From positions 1-10,628 of the forward strand of contig JAOPUQ010000488.1 in NCBI GenBank assembly GCA_025963425.1: a DNA stretch of 10,628 nt, read 5' to 3'. The notes under the pieces are model-generated. The model saw only the letters and a program-made list of their open reading frames with translations. It was not told the origin of the DNA and searched no databases. The stretch is from Modestobacter sp. (GTDB lineage: Bacteria > Actinomycetota > Actinomycetes > Mycobacteriales > Geodermatophilaceae). Below are positions 1 through 5,579 of this stretch, in pieces. The first letter of the stretch is position 1. Each line of letters opens with the position of its first letter. Made by a program: the position numbers and the translations under genes.

Positions 1-530
1 ACGCCGTCGCCGGCGCCGGTCAGCCGCAGCGGGTCGGTGTAGGTCTTCCACGGGTGCGGGGTCAGCTTCGGGGTGAGCCAGTCGACGTCGGCCTGCTCGG
101 TCACGCCCAGCACCGACAGCGTGCGGACCGGCACCAGCCAGCCGAACCCGGCCTGGGCGGCGGACTCCGCCCAGTGGTGCTCGACGGTCTCCGGGAGCAG
201 GTCGCGCGCGCTCTCGCCGTCCTCGCCGACGAAGGCGTCCAGGTGCACCCGCAGCCCGATCGCGGCCGGCCGCCGGTCGGCCACCGCGGTCACGACCTGC
301 CCGGCGTAGCTGTGCCCGACCAGGACGACGTCGGTCAGGCCGAGCACGTCGACCAGCCGGACGACGTCCTCGACGTGGGTGTCCAGCCCGACCTGCGGGG
401 ACAGCAGGTGGGCCCGCTCGGACAGCCCGGTCAGTGTCGGGGCGTGCACCTCGTGCCCGGCCGCGCGCAGCAGCGGCGCGACCCGGTCCCAGCACCAGCC
501 GCCGTGCCAGGCCCCGTGGACCTACGTCAT
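1..530 (-). pseudogene. alpha/beta hydrolase, interrupted by an early stop; 3' end outside the window
   Basis: Read on the minus strand from the ATG at 530, the frame is M-T-stop (TAG at 524-522) and is then open to the window edge. The residues directly after the stop are VHGAWHGGWCWD, the beta-strand/oxyanion-hole motif found about six residues from the N-terminus in EstC/pyrethroid-hydrolase-like alpha/beta hydrolases. The nucleophile elbow GHSYAG follows in the usual place, as do a DAF segment and a WLVPVRT segment; the catalytic His lies beyond the edge. There is no other frameshift or stop in about 170 codons. The ATG is 20 nt downstream of the response-regulator stop, on the same strand, so the two were probably cotranscribed. 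The next plausible start, GTG at 449, would omit the oxyanion-hole motif. Family members usually begin M-T-x-V-L-V-H-G, so the TAG looks like a local lesion (inference), or a sequencing error. The family assignment is firm; the substrate is unknown. Confidence 0.8.
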
Positions 531-550
531 CCGTCGCGGGCTGCTCCGGC

Positions 551-1231
551 TCAGCCCGGCGGGGGGATCAGCCCTTCGCGGACGGCGAGCAGCGCGGCCT
601 GGGTGCGCGAGCTCAGCTGCAGCTTGGCCAGCAGGTTGCTGACGTGGGTGCGCGCCGTGCGCTCGCTGATCACCAGCCGCTCGGCGATGCGCCGGTTGGC
701 GTGCCCCTGGGCGACCAGGACGAGCACCTCCCGTTCCCGCGGGGTCAGCGCGGCCAGGCCCGTCGGCGCCCCGGTCAGCCGCTGGGTGAGCTGCCTCGTG
801 ACGGCCGCGTCCAGGTGCACCTCCCCGGCGGCGGCGGCCCGGACCGCGGCCACCACCTCCCCCGGGTCGGCGTCCTTGAGCAGGTAGCCGGCGGCGCCCG
901 CGGTCAGCGCGGCGTGCACCCGTTCGACCTCGCCGAAGCTGGTGAGGACGACGACGGCCACCCCCGGGTGGGCCCGGGTGATCTCCGCGGTCGCCGCGAT
1001 CCCACCCATCCGGGGCATCTGGAGGTCCATCAGCACGACATCGGGCAGCGGGGCGCCCTCGGCCCGCCAGGCGGCCAGCCGGGTGAGCGCCTCCTGGCCG
1101 TCGGCGGCCTCACCGATCACCCGCACCGCCGGGACCGCGTCGAGGTAGGCGAGGATCCCGCGCCGGACGATCGCGTGGTCGTCGACGACCATCAGCCGGA
1201 TGGTCCCGGTCACCCTGTCGGCGTCGCTCAT
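551..1231 (-). CDS. NarL/LuxR-family two-component response regulator
   Basis: A 226-aa DNA-binding response regulator. The receiver domain spans about residues 11-128, with the acidic pair D17/D18 (VVDDH), the predicted phospho-acceptor D69 (VLMDLQMP), the switch Thr97 (VLTSF) and Lys119 (LLKDA). A GerE/LuxR-type helix-turn-helix follows at about 162-218 (LTPREREVL ... RTARTHVSNLLAKL). Length and order match the NarL/DegU/LiaR class, which is activated by a histidine kinase and binds promoters as a dimer. The ATG at 1231 overlaps the TGA of a short upstream open tail by ATGA, the typical kinase-regulator coupling, but no kinase domain is encoded upstream: the plus-strand gene fdhA starts only 234 bp away. 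The regulator is therefore an orphan here. The interrupted hydrolase lies directly downstream on the same strand. All key residues are intact, so the protein itself should be functional; its signal and targets cannot be read from the sequence. Confidence 0.93.
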   Translation of the reverse strand: MSDADRVTGTIRLMVVDDHAIVRRGILAYLDAVPAVRVIGEAADGQEALTRLAAWRAEGAPLPDVVLMDLQMPRMGGIAATAEITRAHPGVAVVVLTSFGEVERVHAALTAGAAGYLLKDADPGEVVAAVRAAAAGEVHLDAAVTRQLTQRLTGAPTGLAALTPREREVLVLVAQGHANRRIAERLVISERTARTHVSNLLAKLQLSSRTQAALLAVREGLIPPPG

Positions 1232-1314
1232 GGCTGACCGCCGTCGGAGACCTCGACGAGCGCCGGCAGGACGTCGCCGCCCGGGGTGCCGAGCACGTCG
1301 GGAACCGGCCCCAT
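1228..1314 (-). pseudogene. possible C-terminal remnant of a sensor kinase gene
   Basis: A 28-codon frame (ATG at 1314, TGA at 1230-1228) overlaps the response-regulator start by ATGA. It ends PALVEVSDGGQP, a low-complexity acidic tail of the sort that follows the ATPase domain of histidine kinases. No kinase motif (H box, N box, G1 or G2) occurs upstream in any minus frame. In this frame the sequence further upstream is GC-rich filler that meets a TAG about 100 nt further on. The overlap geometry is what is seen; calling it a kinase remnant is inference. It could equally be chance or a tiny leader peptide. Confidence 0.25.
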
Positions 1315-1363
1315 GAGCCCGGGGCCCCCTCTCCTCCTGCGGGGCGCCGCGGTGCGCCCGGGC

Positions 1364-1380
1364 CCGGCCTCCCAGGCCGG
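1364..1380. terminator. GC-rich hairpin in the regulator/fdhA intergenic region
   Basis: A perfect 7-bp stem, CCGGCCT/AGGCCGG, closes on a 3-nt loop (CCC). With one mismatch and one bulge it extends outward into flanking GGGCCC blocks. No T-tract follows on either strand, so it may be a terminator, a structured leader or simply GC-rich sequence. Confidence 0.35.
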
Positions 1381-1400
1381 ACCGGGCCCAATGACCTCGG

Positions 1401-1430
1401 TTGACCGCTATGGCCTTCAGAGGCCACGGT
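1401..1430 (+). promoter_or_regulatory. putative fdhA promoter with inverted-repeat operator
   Basis: TTGACC at 1401-1406 resembles a -35 element. An 18-nt spacer leads to CACGGT (1425-1430), a poor -10 that keeps only the A and T expected at positions 2 and 6. The perfect inverted repeat TGGCCT-tcag-AGGCCA (1411-1426) lies in the spacer, where a bound repressor would block polymerase. The operator idea rests on symmetry and position; the promoter elements are weak. Confidence 0.35.
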
Positions 1431-1464
1431 GTGACCTAGCACACTCGACGACGAGGAGCCCCCC

Positions 1465-2688
1465 ATGGCAGACAACCGCGGTGTCACCTATCAAGGCCCC
1501 GGCAAGGTCGAGGTCACCGACCTCGACCCCCCCGCCCTCGAACTGCGCGACGGCCCGGGAGTCAACCCGGCCAACGTGGGCCGGAAGGTCCCGCACGGGG
1601 CGATCCTGAAGGTCCTGACCACCAACATCTGCGGCAGCGACCAGCACATGGTCCGCGGGCGCACGACCGCCCCACTCGGCCTGGTGCTCGGCCACGAGAT
1701 CCTCGGCGAGGTCATCGAGACCGGCCCCGACGTGGAGTTCATCCACACCGGCGACATCTGCTCGGTGCCGTTCAACATCGCCTGCGGACGCTGCCGGAAC
1801 TGCAAGGAGGGCAAGACCGGGATCTGTCTGAACGTCAACCCCGACCGCCCCGGCTCGGCGTACGGCTACGTCGACATGGGTGGCTGGGTGGGCGGCCAGA
1901 CCGAGTACGTGATGGTCCCCTACGCCGACTGGAACCTGCTGGTCTTCCCCGATCGCGACGAGGCGATGGAGAAGATCCTGGATCTCACGATGCTGTCGGA
2001 CATCTTCCCGACCGGGTACCACGGGGCGGTGACCGCCGGCGTCACGACCGGGTCGACGGTCTACGTCGCCGGCGCCGGGCCGGTGGGGCTGGCCGCGGCC
2101 GTCTCCGCGAATCTGCTGGGCGCGGCCGTGGTCATCGTGGCCGATCTCAACGCCGACCGACTGGCTCAGGCGCGGTCCTTCGGCTGCGAGACCGTCGACA
2201 TCTCCGCCGGCTCCCCGCAGGAGCAGATCGAGCAGATCCTCGGCGTCCCGGAGGTCGACGCCGCGGTGGACGCCGTCGGCTTCGAGGCCCACGGCCACGG
2301 CTCGAACTCGGCCACCGAGGCGCCGGCCACGGTCCTCAACTCCCTGATGGAGATCACCGCGGCCGGTGGCGCCATCGGCATCCCCGGCCTCTACGTCACC
2401 GGCGACCCCTGCGGCGTGGACGAGGCCGCCAAGGTCGGGTCGCTGTCGCTGAGCCTGGGCACCGGCTGGGCCAAGTCGCTGTCGTTCACCACCGGCCCGT
2501 GCCCGGTGATGCGTTACAACCGGCGGCTGATGCAGGCGATCCTGCACGACCGGGTGCACATCGCCGATGCGGTGAACGCCGAGGTCATCAGCCTGGACGA
2601 CGCGCCGCGCGGGTACGCCGAGTTCGACTCCGGGGTGGCCAAGAAATACGTCATCGACCCGCACGGGGTCACCGGCAAGGTCGCCTGA
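1465..2688 (+). CDS. fdhA: glutathione-independent formaldehyde dehydrogenase
   Basis: A 407-aa zinc-dependent medium-chain dehydrogenase that oxidises formaldehyde to formate with NAD+ and no thiol cofactor (Pseudomonas putida FdhA type, about 400 aa). Catalytic zinc ligands are visible as Cys56 (TTNICGSDQH), His77 (LGHEILGE) and probably Asp179 (LSDIFPTGYHG). The structural zinc uses Cys107, 110, 113 and 121 (CGRCRNCKEGKTGIC). The nucleotide-binding Rossmann turn GAGPVG is at 203-208, and Asp227 (VADLN) at the end of the second strand indicates NAD rather than NADP. The long insertion around 123-145 is typical of this branch and separates it from glutathione-dependent class III enzymes. GAGGAG at 1453-1458 stands 6 nt before the ATG, which fixes the start. 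It is monocistronic: the gene before it is divergent and the one after it convergent. A formaldehyde dismutase is the closest alternative. Role: cytosolic detoxification of formaldehyde from methylated compounds. Confidence 0.95.
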   Translation: MADNRGVTYQGPGKVEVTDLDPPALELRDGPGVNPANVGRKVPHGAILKVLTTNICGSDQHMVRGRTTAPLGLVLGHEILGEVIETGPDVEFIHTGDICSVPFNIACGRCRNCKEGKTGICLNVNPDRPGSAYGYVDMGGWVGGQTEYVMVPYADWNLLVFPDRDEAMEKILDLTMLSDIFPTGYHGAVTAGVTTGSTVYVAGAGPVGLAAAVSANLLGAAVVIVADLNADRLAQARSFGCETVDISAGSPQEQIEQILGVPEVDAAVDAVGFEAHGHGSNSATEAPATVLNSLMEITAAGGAIGIPGLYVTGDPCGVDEAAKVGSLSLSLGTGWAKSLSFTTGPCPVMRYNRRLMQAILHDRVHIADAVNAEVISLDDAPRGYAEFDSGVAKKYVIDPHGVTGKVA

Positions 2689-2694
2689 GCGGCC

Positions 2695-2737
2695 GCCGTC
2701 GCCCGGACGCTCACGCCAGCAGCGCCCGGGCGACGGC
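2695..2737. terminator. bidirectional terminator-like inverted repeat between convergent genes
   Basis: The arms GCCGTCGCCCGG (2695-2706) and CCGGGCGACGGC (2726-2737) are perfect 12-bp reverse complements with a 19-nt loop. The structure starts just after the fdhA stop and takes in the last codons of the convergent gene, so it could end transcription from both sides. There is no U-tract, as is common in high-GC actinobacteria. Confidence 0.6.
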
Positions 2738-2998
2738 CAGCGCCTCCGGGGTGGGCGTGGCCGCGCGCAGCCAGGCCACCAGCGGGGCCGCCAGGGCCGG
2801 CGACAGCGTCGCGATCCACTCCCCGGTACGCGCCCGGGCCTCGGCGACGTGCTCGGTGGAGCCGTCGCCGAACCGGGCGACCACCTCGGGCCGGCTGGCG
2901 AGCAGGCCGGTCAGCTGCCACGAGCCCGCGGTCGTCCGGGCAGCGAGCGACTCGAGCCGGTCGGCGGCCGCGTCCAGGACCGCGGCGTCGTCGTCCAC
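2711..2998 (-). CDS. conserved-type hypothetical protein, 95 aa
   Basis: A small soluble, mostly helical protein starting at GTG 2998 (residues DDDAAVLDAAADRLESLAA) and ending AVARALLA. Central segments include TTAGSWQLTGLLASRPEVVA, then STEHVAEARARTGEWIATLSPALAAPLVAWL. The pattern W...G-hydrophobic...VA.AR...WIA.LSPALA.PL..WL resembles small hypothetical proteins of actinobacteria and their phages whose function is unknown (recalled family resemblance, not searched). The frame is open much further upstream, but that extension is Arg/Pro/Gly-rich and antisense to the zinc-ribbon gene, so the GTG is preferred even though no clear Shine-Dalgarno precedes it. It has no signal peptide or membrane segment. 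It converges on fdhA, with its stop 22 nt from the fdhA stop, and diverges from the 54-aa gene at 3048. No function is proposed. Confidence 0.6.
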   Translation of the reverse strand: MDDDAAVLDAAADRLESLAARTTAGSWQLTGLLASRPEVVARFGDGSTEHVAEARARTGEWIATLSPALAAPLVAWLRAATPTPEALAVARALLA

Positions 2999-3047
2999 GG
3001 GGGCAGTCTGACGGGCCTGGGCCCGGGGGCGGAGGGGGTGGTGCCAC

Positions 3048-3212
3048 GTGGGTGACCCCGAGCCTCGCCGCGAACCCGTCCGGCCGGTCGGGGAACCGGA
3101 CGGCGATCCGGCGTGCTGGGCCACGCTCGTCTGCCCGGAGTGCGGCGGCCTGACCGACGGGCTGCCGACGGCGACCTGCCGGCGGTGCGGCGCGCCGTAC
3201 CCGGTGGAGTGA
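3048..3212 (+). CDS. small zinc-ribbon protein, 54 aa
   Basis: Starts at GTG 3048 and ends at TGA 3210-3212. The N-terminal 20 residues are charged and Pro-rich (GDPEPRREPVRPVGEPDGD). The rest is a compact zinc ribbon: Cys29 and Cys32 (CPEC) form the first knuckle, and Cys44 and Cys47 (CRRC) the second, 11 residues apart, as in rubredoxin-like or zinc-beta-ribbon domains. Trp24 and Tyr51 could pack the core. A purine-rich GGAGGGGG (3031-3038) lies upstream; the spacing is rather long. The gene is divergent from the 95-aa protein and ends 4 nt from the stop of the convergent SMR gene, so it fills the gap exactly. The metal-binding role follows from the four cysteines; the partner (nucleic acid or protein) is unknown. 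Confidence 0.6.
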   Translation: MGDPEPRREPVRPVGEPDGDPACWATLVCPECGGLTDGLPTATCRRCGAPYPVE

Positions 3213-3216
3213 CCCG

Positions 3217-3543
3217 TCAGCCGTGCGCCGCGCCGCCGAGGTTCAGCAGGACCACGCCGGCGACGACCAGGGCCACCCCCAGCCCCTGCCACCCGGTGAT
3301 CGACTGCCCCAGGAAGACCGCGCCGATGGCCACCACCGTCAGGGTGCCCACCGCCGACCAGATCGCGTAGGCCACCCCCACCGGCAGCGTCTTCACCACC
3401 TGGGCGAGGAGCGCGAACGAGACCGCGTAGCCGACGACCACCAGCACGCTGGGCAGCAGCACGGTGAAGCCGTTCGTGCGCGGCAGCAGCGAGGTCGCCG
3501 CCACCTCCGCCACGATCGCGGTCGCGAGCATCAGGTACGCCAT
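3217..3543 (-). CDS. SMR-family multidrug efflux transporter (Qac/Mmr subtype)
   Basis: A 108-aa inner-membrane protein with four hydrophobic helices (about residues 3-20, 28-50, 57-80 and 85-103). It matches EmrE/Mmr in length and in key positions: the proton/substrate-coupling Glu13 (EmrE Glu14) in AIVAEVAATSLL, Tyr39, and Trp62 in VAYAIWSAVGT (EmrE Trp63). The family works as an antiparallel dimer exporting quaternary ammonium or other lipophilic cations in exchange for protons. The VAYAIWSAVGT segment fits the Qac/Mmr branch better than the guanidinium exporters. The position of EmrE Lys22 is Pro21 here (SLLPRTNGF), which is unusual. Start ATG 3543 is chosen because the longer open frame upstream is low-complexity and runs antisense through the next gene. 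It follows the 103-aa gene on the same strand by 34 nt, so the two may be cotranscribed. Confidence 0.93.
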   Translation of the reverse strand: MAYLMLATAIVAEVAATSLLPRTNGFTVLLPSVLVVVGYAVSFALLAQVVKTLPVGVAYAIWSAVGTLTVVAIGAVFLGQSITGWQGLGVALVVAGVVLLNLGGAAHG

Positions 3544-3577
3544 GGCACCAGCCTGCCCGGCGCCCCGGACGGTCGGA

Positions 3578-3889
3578 TCAGGGGTCCGCCGTGTGCTCCC
3601 GCTCGGCACGGCGCTGGTCGATGAGTGCCCGCAGCGCCCGCCGGCGCCGCGCCTGGATCGCCAGCGTCCGCTGGTGGTGGCGGGCGTGCGGGTCCGCCTC
3701 GTCGGAGAGCTGCTGTGCGGCCAGCAGGGTGGCCGAGGGCCGGGCGGCGGCCGCGGGCACGCTGACGACGAGCCGGTCACCGCCGCCGTCGGTGATCGGC
3801 TCCGGCGCGACCGGCAACGGCGGCCCGACGACGTTGGGCTCGGCGCCGTCCGGGGTCCCGAGCGGGAGGACCGGTGGGGCACTCAGCAC
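3578..3889 (-). CDS. hypothetical protein with basic C-terminal helix, 103 aa
   Basis: Starts at GTG 3889, preceded by the purine-rich GGGGGAG (3895-3901) 5 nt away. The first half is Pro/Gly/Val-rich (APPVLPLGTPDGAEPNVV ... RLVVSVPAAAARP) and may form short strands. The second half, from about residue 55, is one long predicted helix rich in Arg, Ala and Gln with several His (LLAAQQLSDEADPHARHHQ, then a run of four Arg, ALRALIDQRRAE). The helix suggests coiled-coil or nucleic-acid contact (inference). There is no membrane segment or known motif. It sits 34 nt upstream of the SMR transporter on the same strand. In such GC-rich DNA a spurious frame is possible, but the start signal, the helix pattern and the tight fit with its neighbour favour a real gene. 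Function unknown. Confidence 0.55.
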   Translation of the reverse strand: MLSAPPVLPLGTPDGAEPNVVGPPLPVAPEPITDGGGDRLVVSVPAAAARPSATLLAAQQLSDEADPHARHHQRTLAIQARRRRALRALIDQRRAEREHTADP

Positions 3890-3945
3890 CGCGGCTCCCC
3901 CGATCTGGACGACGTGCGCACCTGACCACGGGGTCGCTCGCAGGG

Positions 3946-3959
3946 GGACCGGACGGTCC
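3946..3959. promoter_or_regulatory. imperfect palindrome upstream of the 103-aa gene
   Basis: GGACCG-ga-CGGTCC is a 6-bp inverted repeat with a 2-nt centre, about 57 bp upstream of the GTG at 3889. The 160-bp gap from 3890 to 4053 holds no gene that I can support, and this is its clearest symmetric element. It may be an operator or just GC-rich chance. Confidence 0.25.
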
Positions 3960-4053
3960 GGCCCCCCGCCGTCCCGGGACCCTGCCGACCGTACCCGGGC
4001 GGGCCCCGGCCACGCGGGCCCCCGATCAGGTGTTCACGCGGCCGTCGCCGGGC

Positions 4054-4482
4054 CTACCGGACCTCGGTGAGCCGGCTGGTGGCGACGTCGAAGACGAAGC
4101 CGCGGACGCTGTCCTTGACGGGGATGAAGGGGCTGTCCAGGATCCGCTGCCGGGATGCCCGGACGTCCGCGGCCAGGTCGGTGAACGCCTCGGAGGCTCA
4201 CGCCGGACGGGTGCCGACCTCGGCCTCGATGCCGTCGCGGAACTCGTGGTCGGTGAACGTGAGCATCCCGCAGTCGGTGTGGTGCACCAGCACGATCTCG
4301 GTCGTGCCCAGCAGCCGCTGGCTGATCGCCAGCGAGCGGATCTCGTCGTCGGTGACCACACCGCCGGCGTTGCGGATGACGTGCGCCTCGCCCGCCACGA
4401 CGCCGAGGGCGCGGCAGACGTCCAGCCGGGCGTCCATGCAGGCCACGACGGCGACGCAGCGGGAGGGGCGCGTCGGGTGGAG
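4054..4482 (-). pseudogene. beta-carbonic anhydrase pseudogene (Rv1284-like)
   Basis: From about 4482 the minus strand reads SRCVAVVACMDARLDV, then HVIRNAGGVVTDDEIRSLAI, LVHHTDCGMLTFTD and EVGTRPA, then TGA at 4200-4198. Homology resumes in the same frame (ASEAFTDLAADV ... VRGFVFDVATSRLTEVR) to TAG at 4056-4054. The TGA stands where Rv1284-type enzymes have a conserved Trp (GxRPxWAAxAF), so TGG to TGA is the likely change. Numbered from the in-frame GTG at 4446, the zinc ligands Cys3, Asp5, His56 and Cys59 match Rv1284 Cys35, Asp37, His88 and Cys91 with a constant offset of 32. About 32 N-terminal residues are therefore missing, and the remaining 130 codons account for the rest of the 163-aa family length. 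No N-terminal coding remains: the sulfotransferase stop lies 25 nt upstream in the same frame. Two independent lesions argue for a true pseudogene, although an 82-aa zinc-ligand-bearing product remains possible. Confidence 0.88.
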
Positions 4483-4506
4483 GGGTTGCGATCCGGGAAA
4501 GGGCGG

Positions 4507-5502
4507 TCAGCGGGAGGCGGGGGCGGTGTCGGACGGGGCCGTCCGGGAGCGGAAGTCCCCGCGCCCGGTGTCGCCCTTCCAGTCGGCGAAGGACTCCGCG
4601 GTCAGCTCCTCGAGCAGGGCGATGTCGGGCAGCAGCGGGGCCAGCAGCTCCCGGCGGACCTCCACCGGTAGCGCCGGCCGCGGCGCCCGGCCGGCGTGCA
4701 GCGCGGCGATCAGCGGCCGGCCGGCCTGCCGCCACACCTGTGGCGGGACGTAGGCGCCCAGCACCGCGCCGGCCCGGGTCAGCCGGGACAGCACGCGGTA
4801 CCGCGCGGTGTCGGGGACGAACGGCTTGACGTTCTCCGCGGCGACGGTGTGGGCCACCCCGGTCGGCACCCCGAGGAAGTCGGCCACCCGGTCCAGCGTC
4901 TGCCGCGGGTCGTCGACCAGCTGCCGGTAGCGGAAGACCAGCACCTGCTCGCGGGGCACGTGCCGGTAGAGGTCGCGCAGCTGCTCGCCGTAGCGGCCCA
5001 GGCCGCGGTAGTGCCAGAACGGCGCCCAGCCCGCCGCCACCCGCTGGCGCTCCAGCCGGACGGCGACGGCGAAGTCCGGTTCCGGCTCCAGCCCGTCGGC
5101 GCGCAGGTGCACCCAGTTGGAGTAGGCGCGGTCCACCGGGTCGCGCACCACGACGACCACCTTGACGTCCGGCACGTCGGCGGCCAGTCGGGCGTGCGCG
5201 GCCCGGTCGTGCAGGTAGAAGGGCGTGCTCTCCCCGCGCACGGTGCCGGCGGGCGCACCGGCGAAGAGGGCGCGGTACTGCGCCCGGCGCCAGACCCACT
5301 CCCGCGCACTGTGCGCGTCCCCCGGCCCGCGGTGGCCGCTGCGCGGAGGTGGGCGGCCGTCGGTCAGGTAGTACTTCGGCTCCTTCACCGGCGAGAGGTA
5401 CAGCGCCGGGTGGGTCGCCAGCGCGGCGTGCAGCGCCGTGGTGCCGGCCTTGGGGGCGCCGGCGATCACGAACTGGGGCAGGTGCCCGTCGGGGTCGGTC
5501 AT
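4507..5502 (-). CDS. PAPS-dependent sulfotransferase
   Basis: A 331-aa sulfotransferase of the heparan-sulfate/NodH-like family, which transfers sulfate from PAPS to a hydroxyl or amine of a carbohydrate, lipid or other small acceptor. The 5'-phosphosulfate loop is FVIAGAPKAGTTAL at residues 11-24, with Lys18 and Thr21/Thr22. The 3'-phosphate motif is VVVVVRDPVDRAYSNW at 115-130, with Arg120 and Ser128. EPKYYL at 41-46 and the RYRQLVDDPRQTLDRVADFL stretch further on are typical of the family, where the latter usually precedes the substrate-gate region. There is no signal peptide, so it should act in the cytosol. ATG 5502 is chosen because AGGAGG stands 8 nt upstream; the upstream ATG-like extension to 5541 crosses that site. 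It is divergent from the beta-propeller gene with a 77-bp gap, and its stop is in frame with the carbonic anhydrase remnant 25 nt downstream. The acceptor is unknown. Confidence 0.92.
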   Translation of the reverse strand: MTDPDGHLPQFVIAGAPKAGTTALHAALATHPALYLSPVKEPKYYLTDGRPPPRSGHRGPGDAHSAREWVWRRAQYRALFAGAPAGTVRGESTPFYLHDRAAHARLAADVPDVKVVVVVRDPVDRAYSNWVHLRADGLEPEPDFAVAVRLERQRVAAGWAPFWHYRGLGRYGEQLRDLYRHVPREQVLVFRYRQLVDDPRQTLDRVADFLGVPTGVAHTVAAENVKPFVPDTARYRVLSRLTRAGAVLGAYVPPQVWRQAGRPLIAALHAGRAPRPALPVEVRRELLAPLLPDIALLEELTAESFADWKGDTGRGDFRSRTAPSDTAPASR

Positions 5503-5510
5503 CTCGCATT

Positions 5511-5516
5511 CCTCCT
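5511..5516 (-). promoter_or_regulatory. Shine-Dalgarno of the sulfotransferase gene
   Basis: AGGAGG on the minus strand, 8 nt before the ATG at 5502. It decides the start in favour of MTDPDGHLPQFVIAG over a 13-residue longer frame. Confidence 0.8.
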
Positions 5517-5531
5517 GGTCCTCAGCAACCG

Positions 5532-5541
5532 GTGTGCACAC
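5532..5541. promoter_or_regulatory. perfect 10-bp palindrome in a divergent promoter region
   Basis: GTGTGCACAC is fully self-complementary and sits midway in the 77-bp gap between the divergent sulfotransferase and beta-propeller genes. One bound regulator there could affect both. This is inferred from symmetry and position only. Confidence 0.3.
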
Positions 5542-5579
5542 TGGGCGCCGCCCCGCCCGGTAGCGATCGGAGTCCCCGC

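Noticed and set aside
54..1237. Long plus-strand open frames opposite the hydrolase and response regulator
   Set aside because: They are Arg/Pro/Gly-rich antisense frames caused by high GC at third positions; the minus strand carries recognisable domains throughout.
1417..2664. Long minus-strand open frame opposite fdhA
   Set aside because: His/Asp/Arg/Gly-rich with no family resemblance, while the plus strand encodes a complete dehydrogenase.
2999..3292. N-terminal extension of the 95-aa gene
   Set aside because: Low-complexity composition, and antisense to the zinc-ribbon gene; the GTG at 2998 begins the protein-like part.
3544..3882. N-terminal extension of the SMR transporter
   Set aside because: SMR proteins are about 105-110 aa and start right at the first helix; the extension is an Arg/Ser/Pro shadow of the 103-aa gene.
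4054..4200. A frameshift in the carbonic anhydrase
   Set aside because: I first suspected one, but the sequence before and after the TGA is in the same frame, so it is a nonsense codon rather than a frameshift.
4034..5509. Long minus-strand frame overlapping the sulfotransferase and carbonic anhydrase remnant
   Set aside because: Arg/Gly/Ala-rich out-of-frame shadow; both real frames show clear catalytic motifs.
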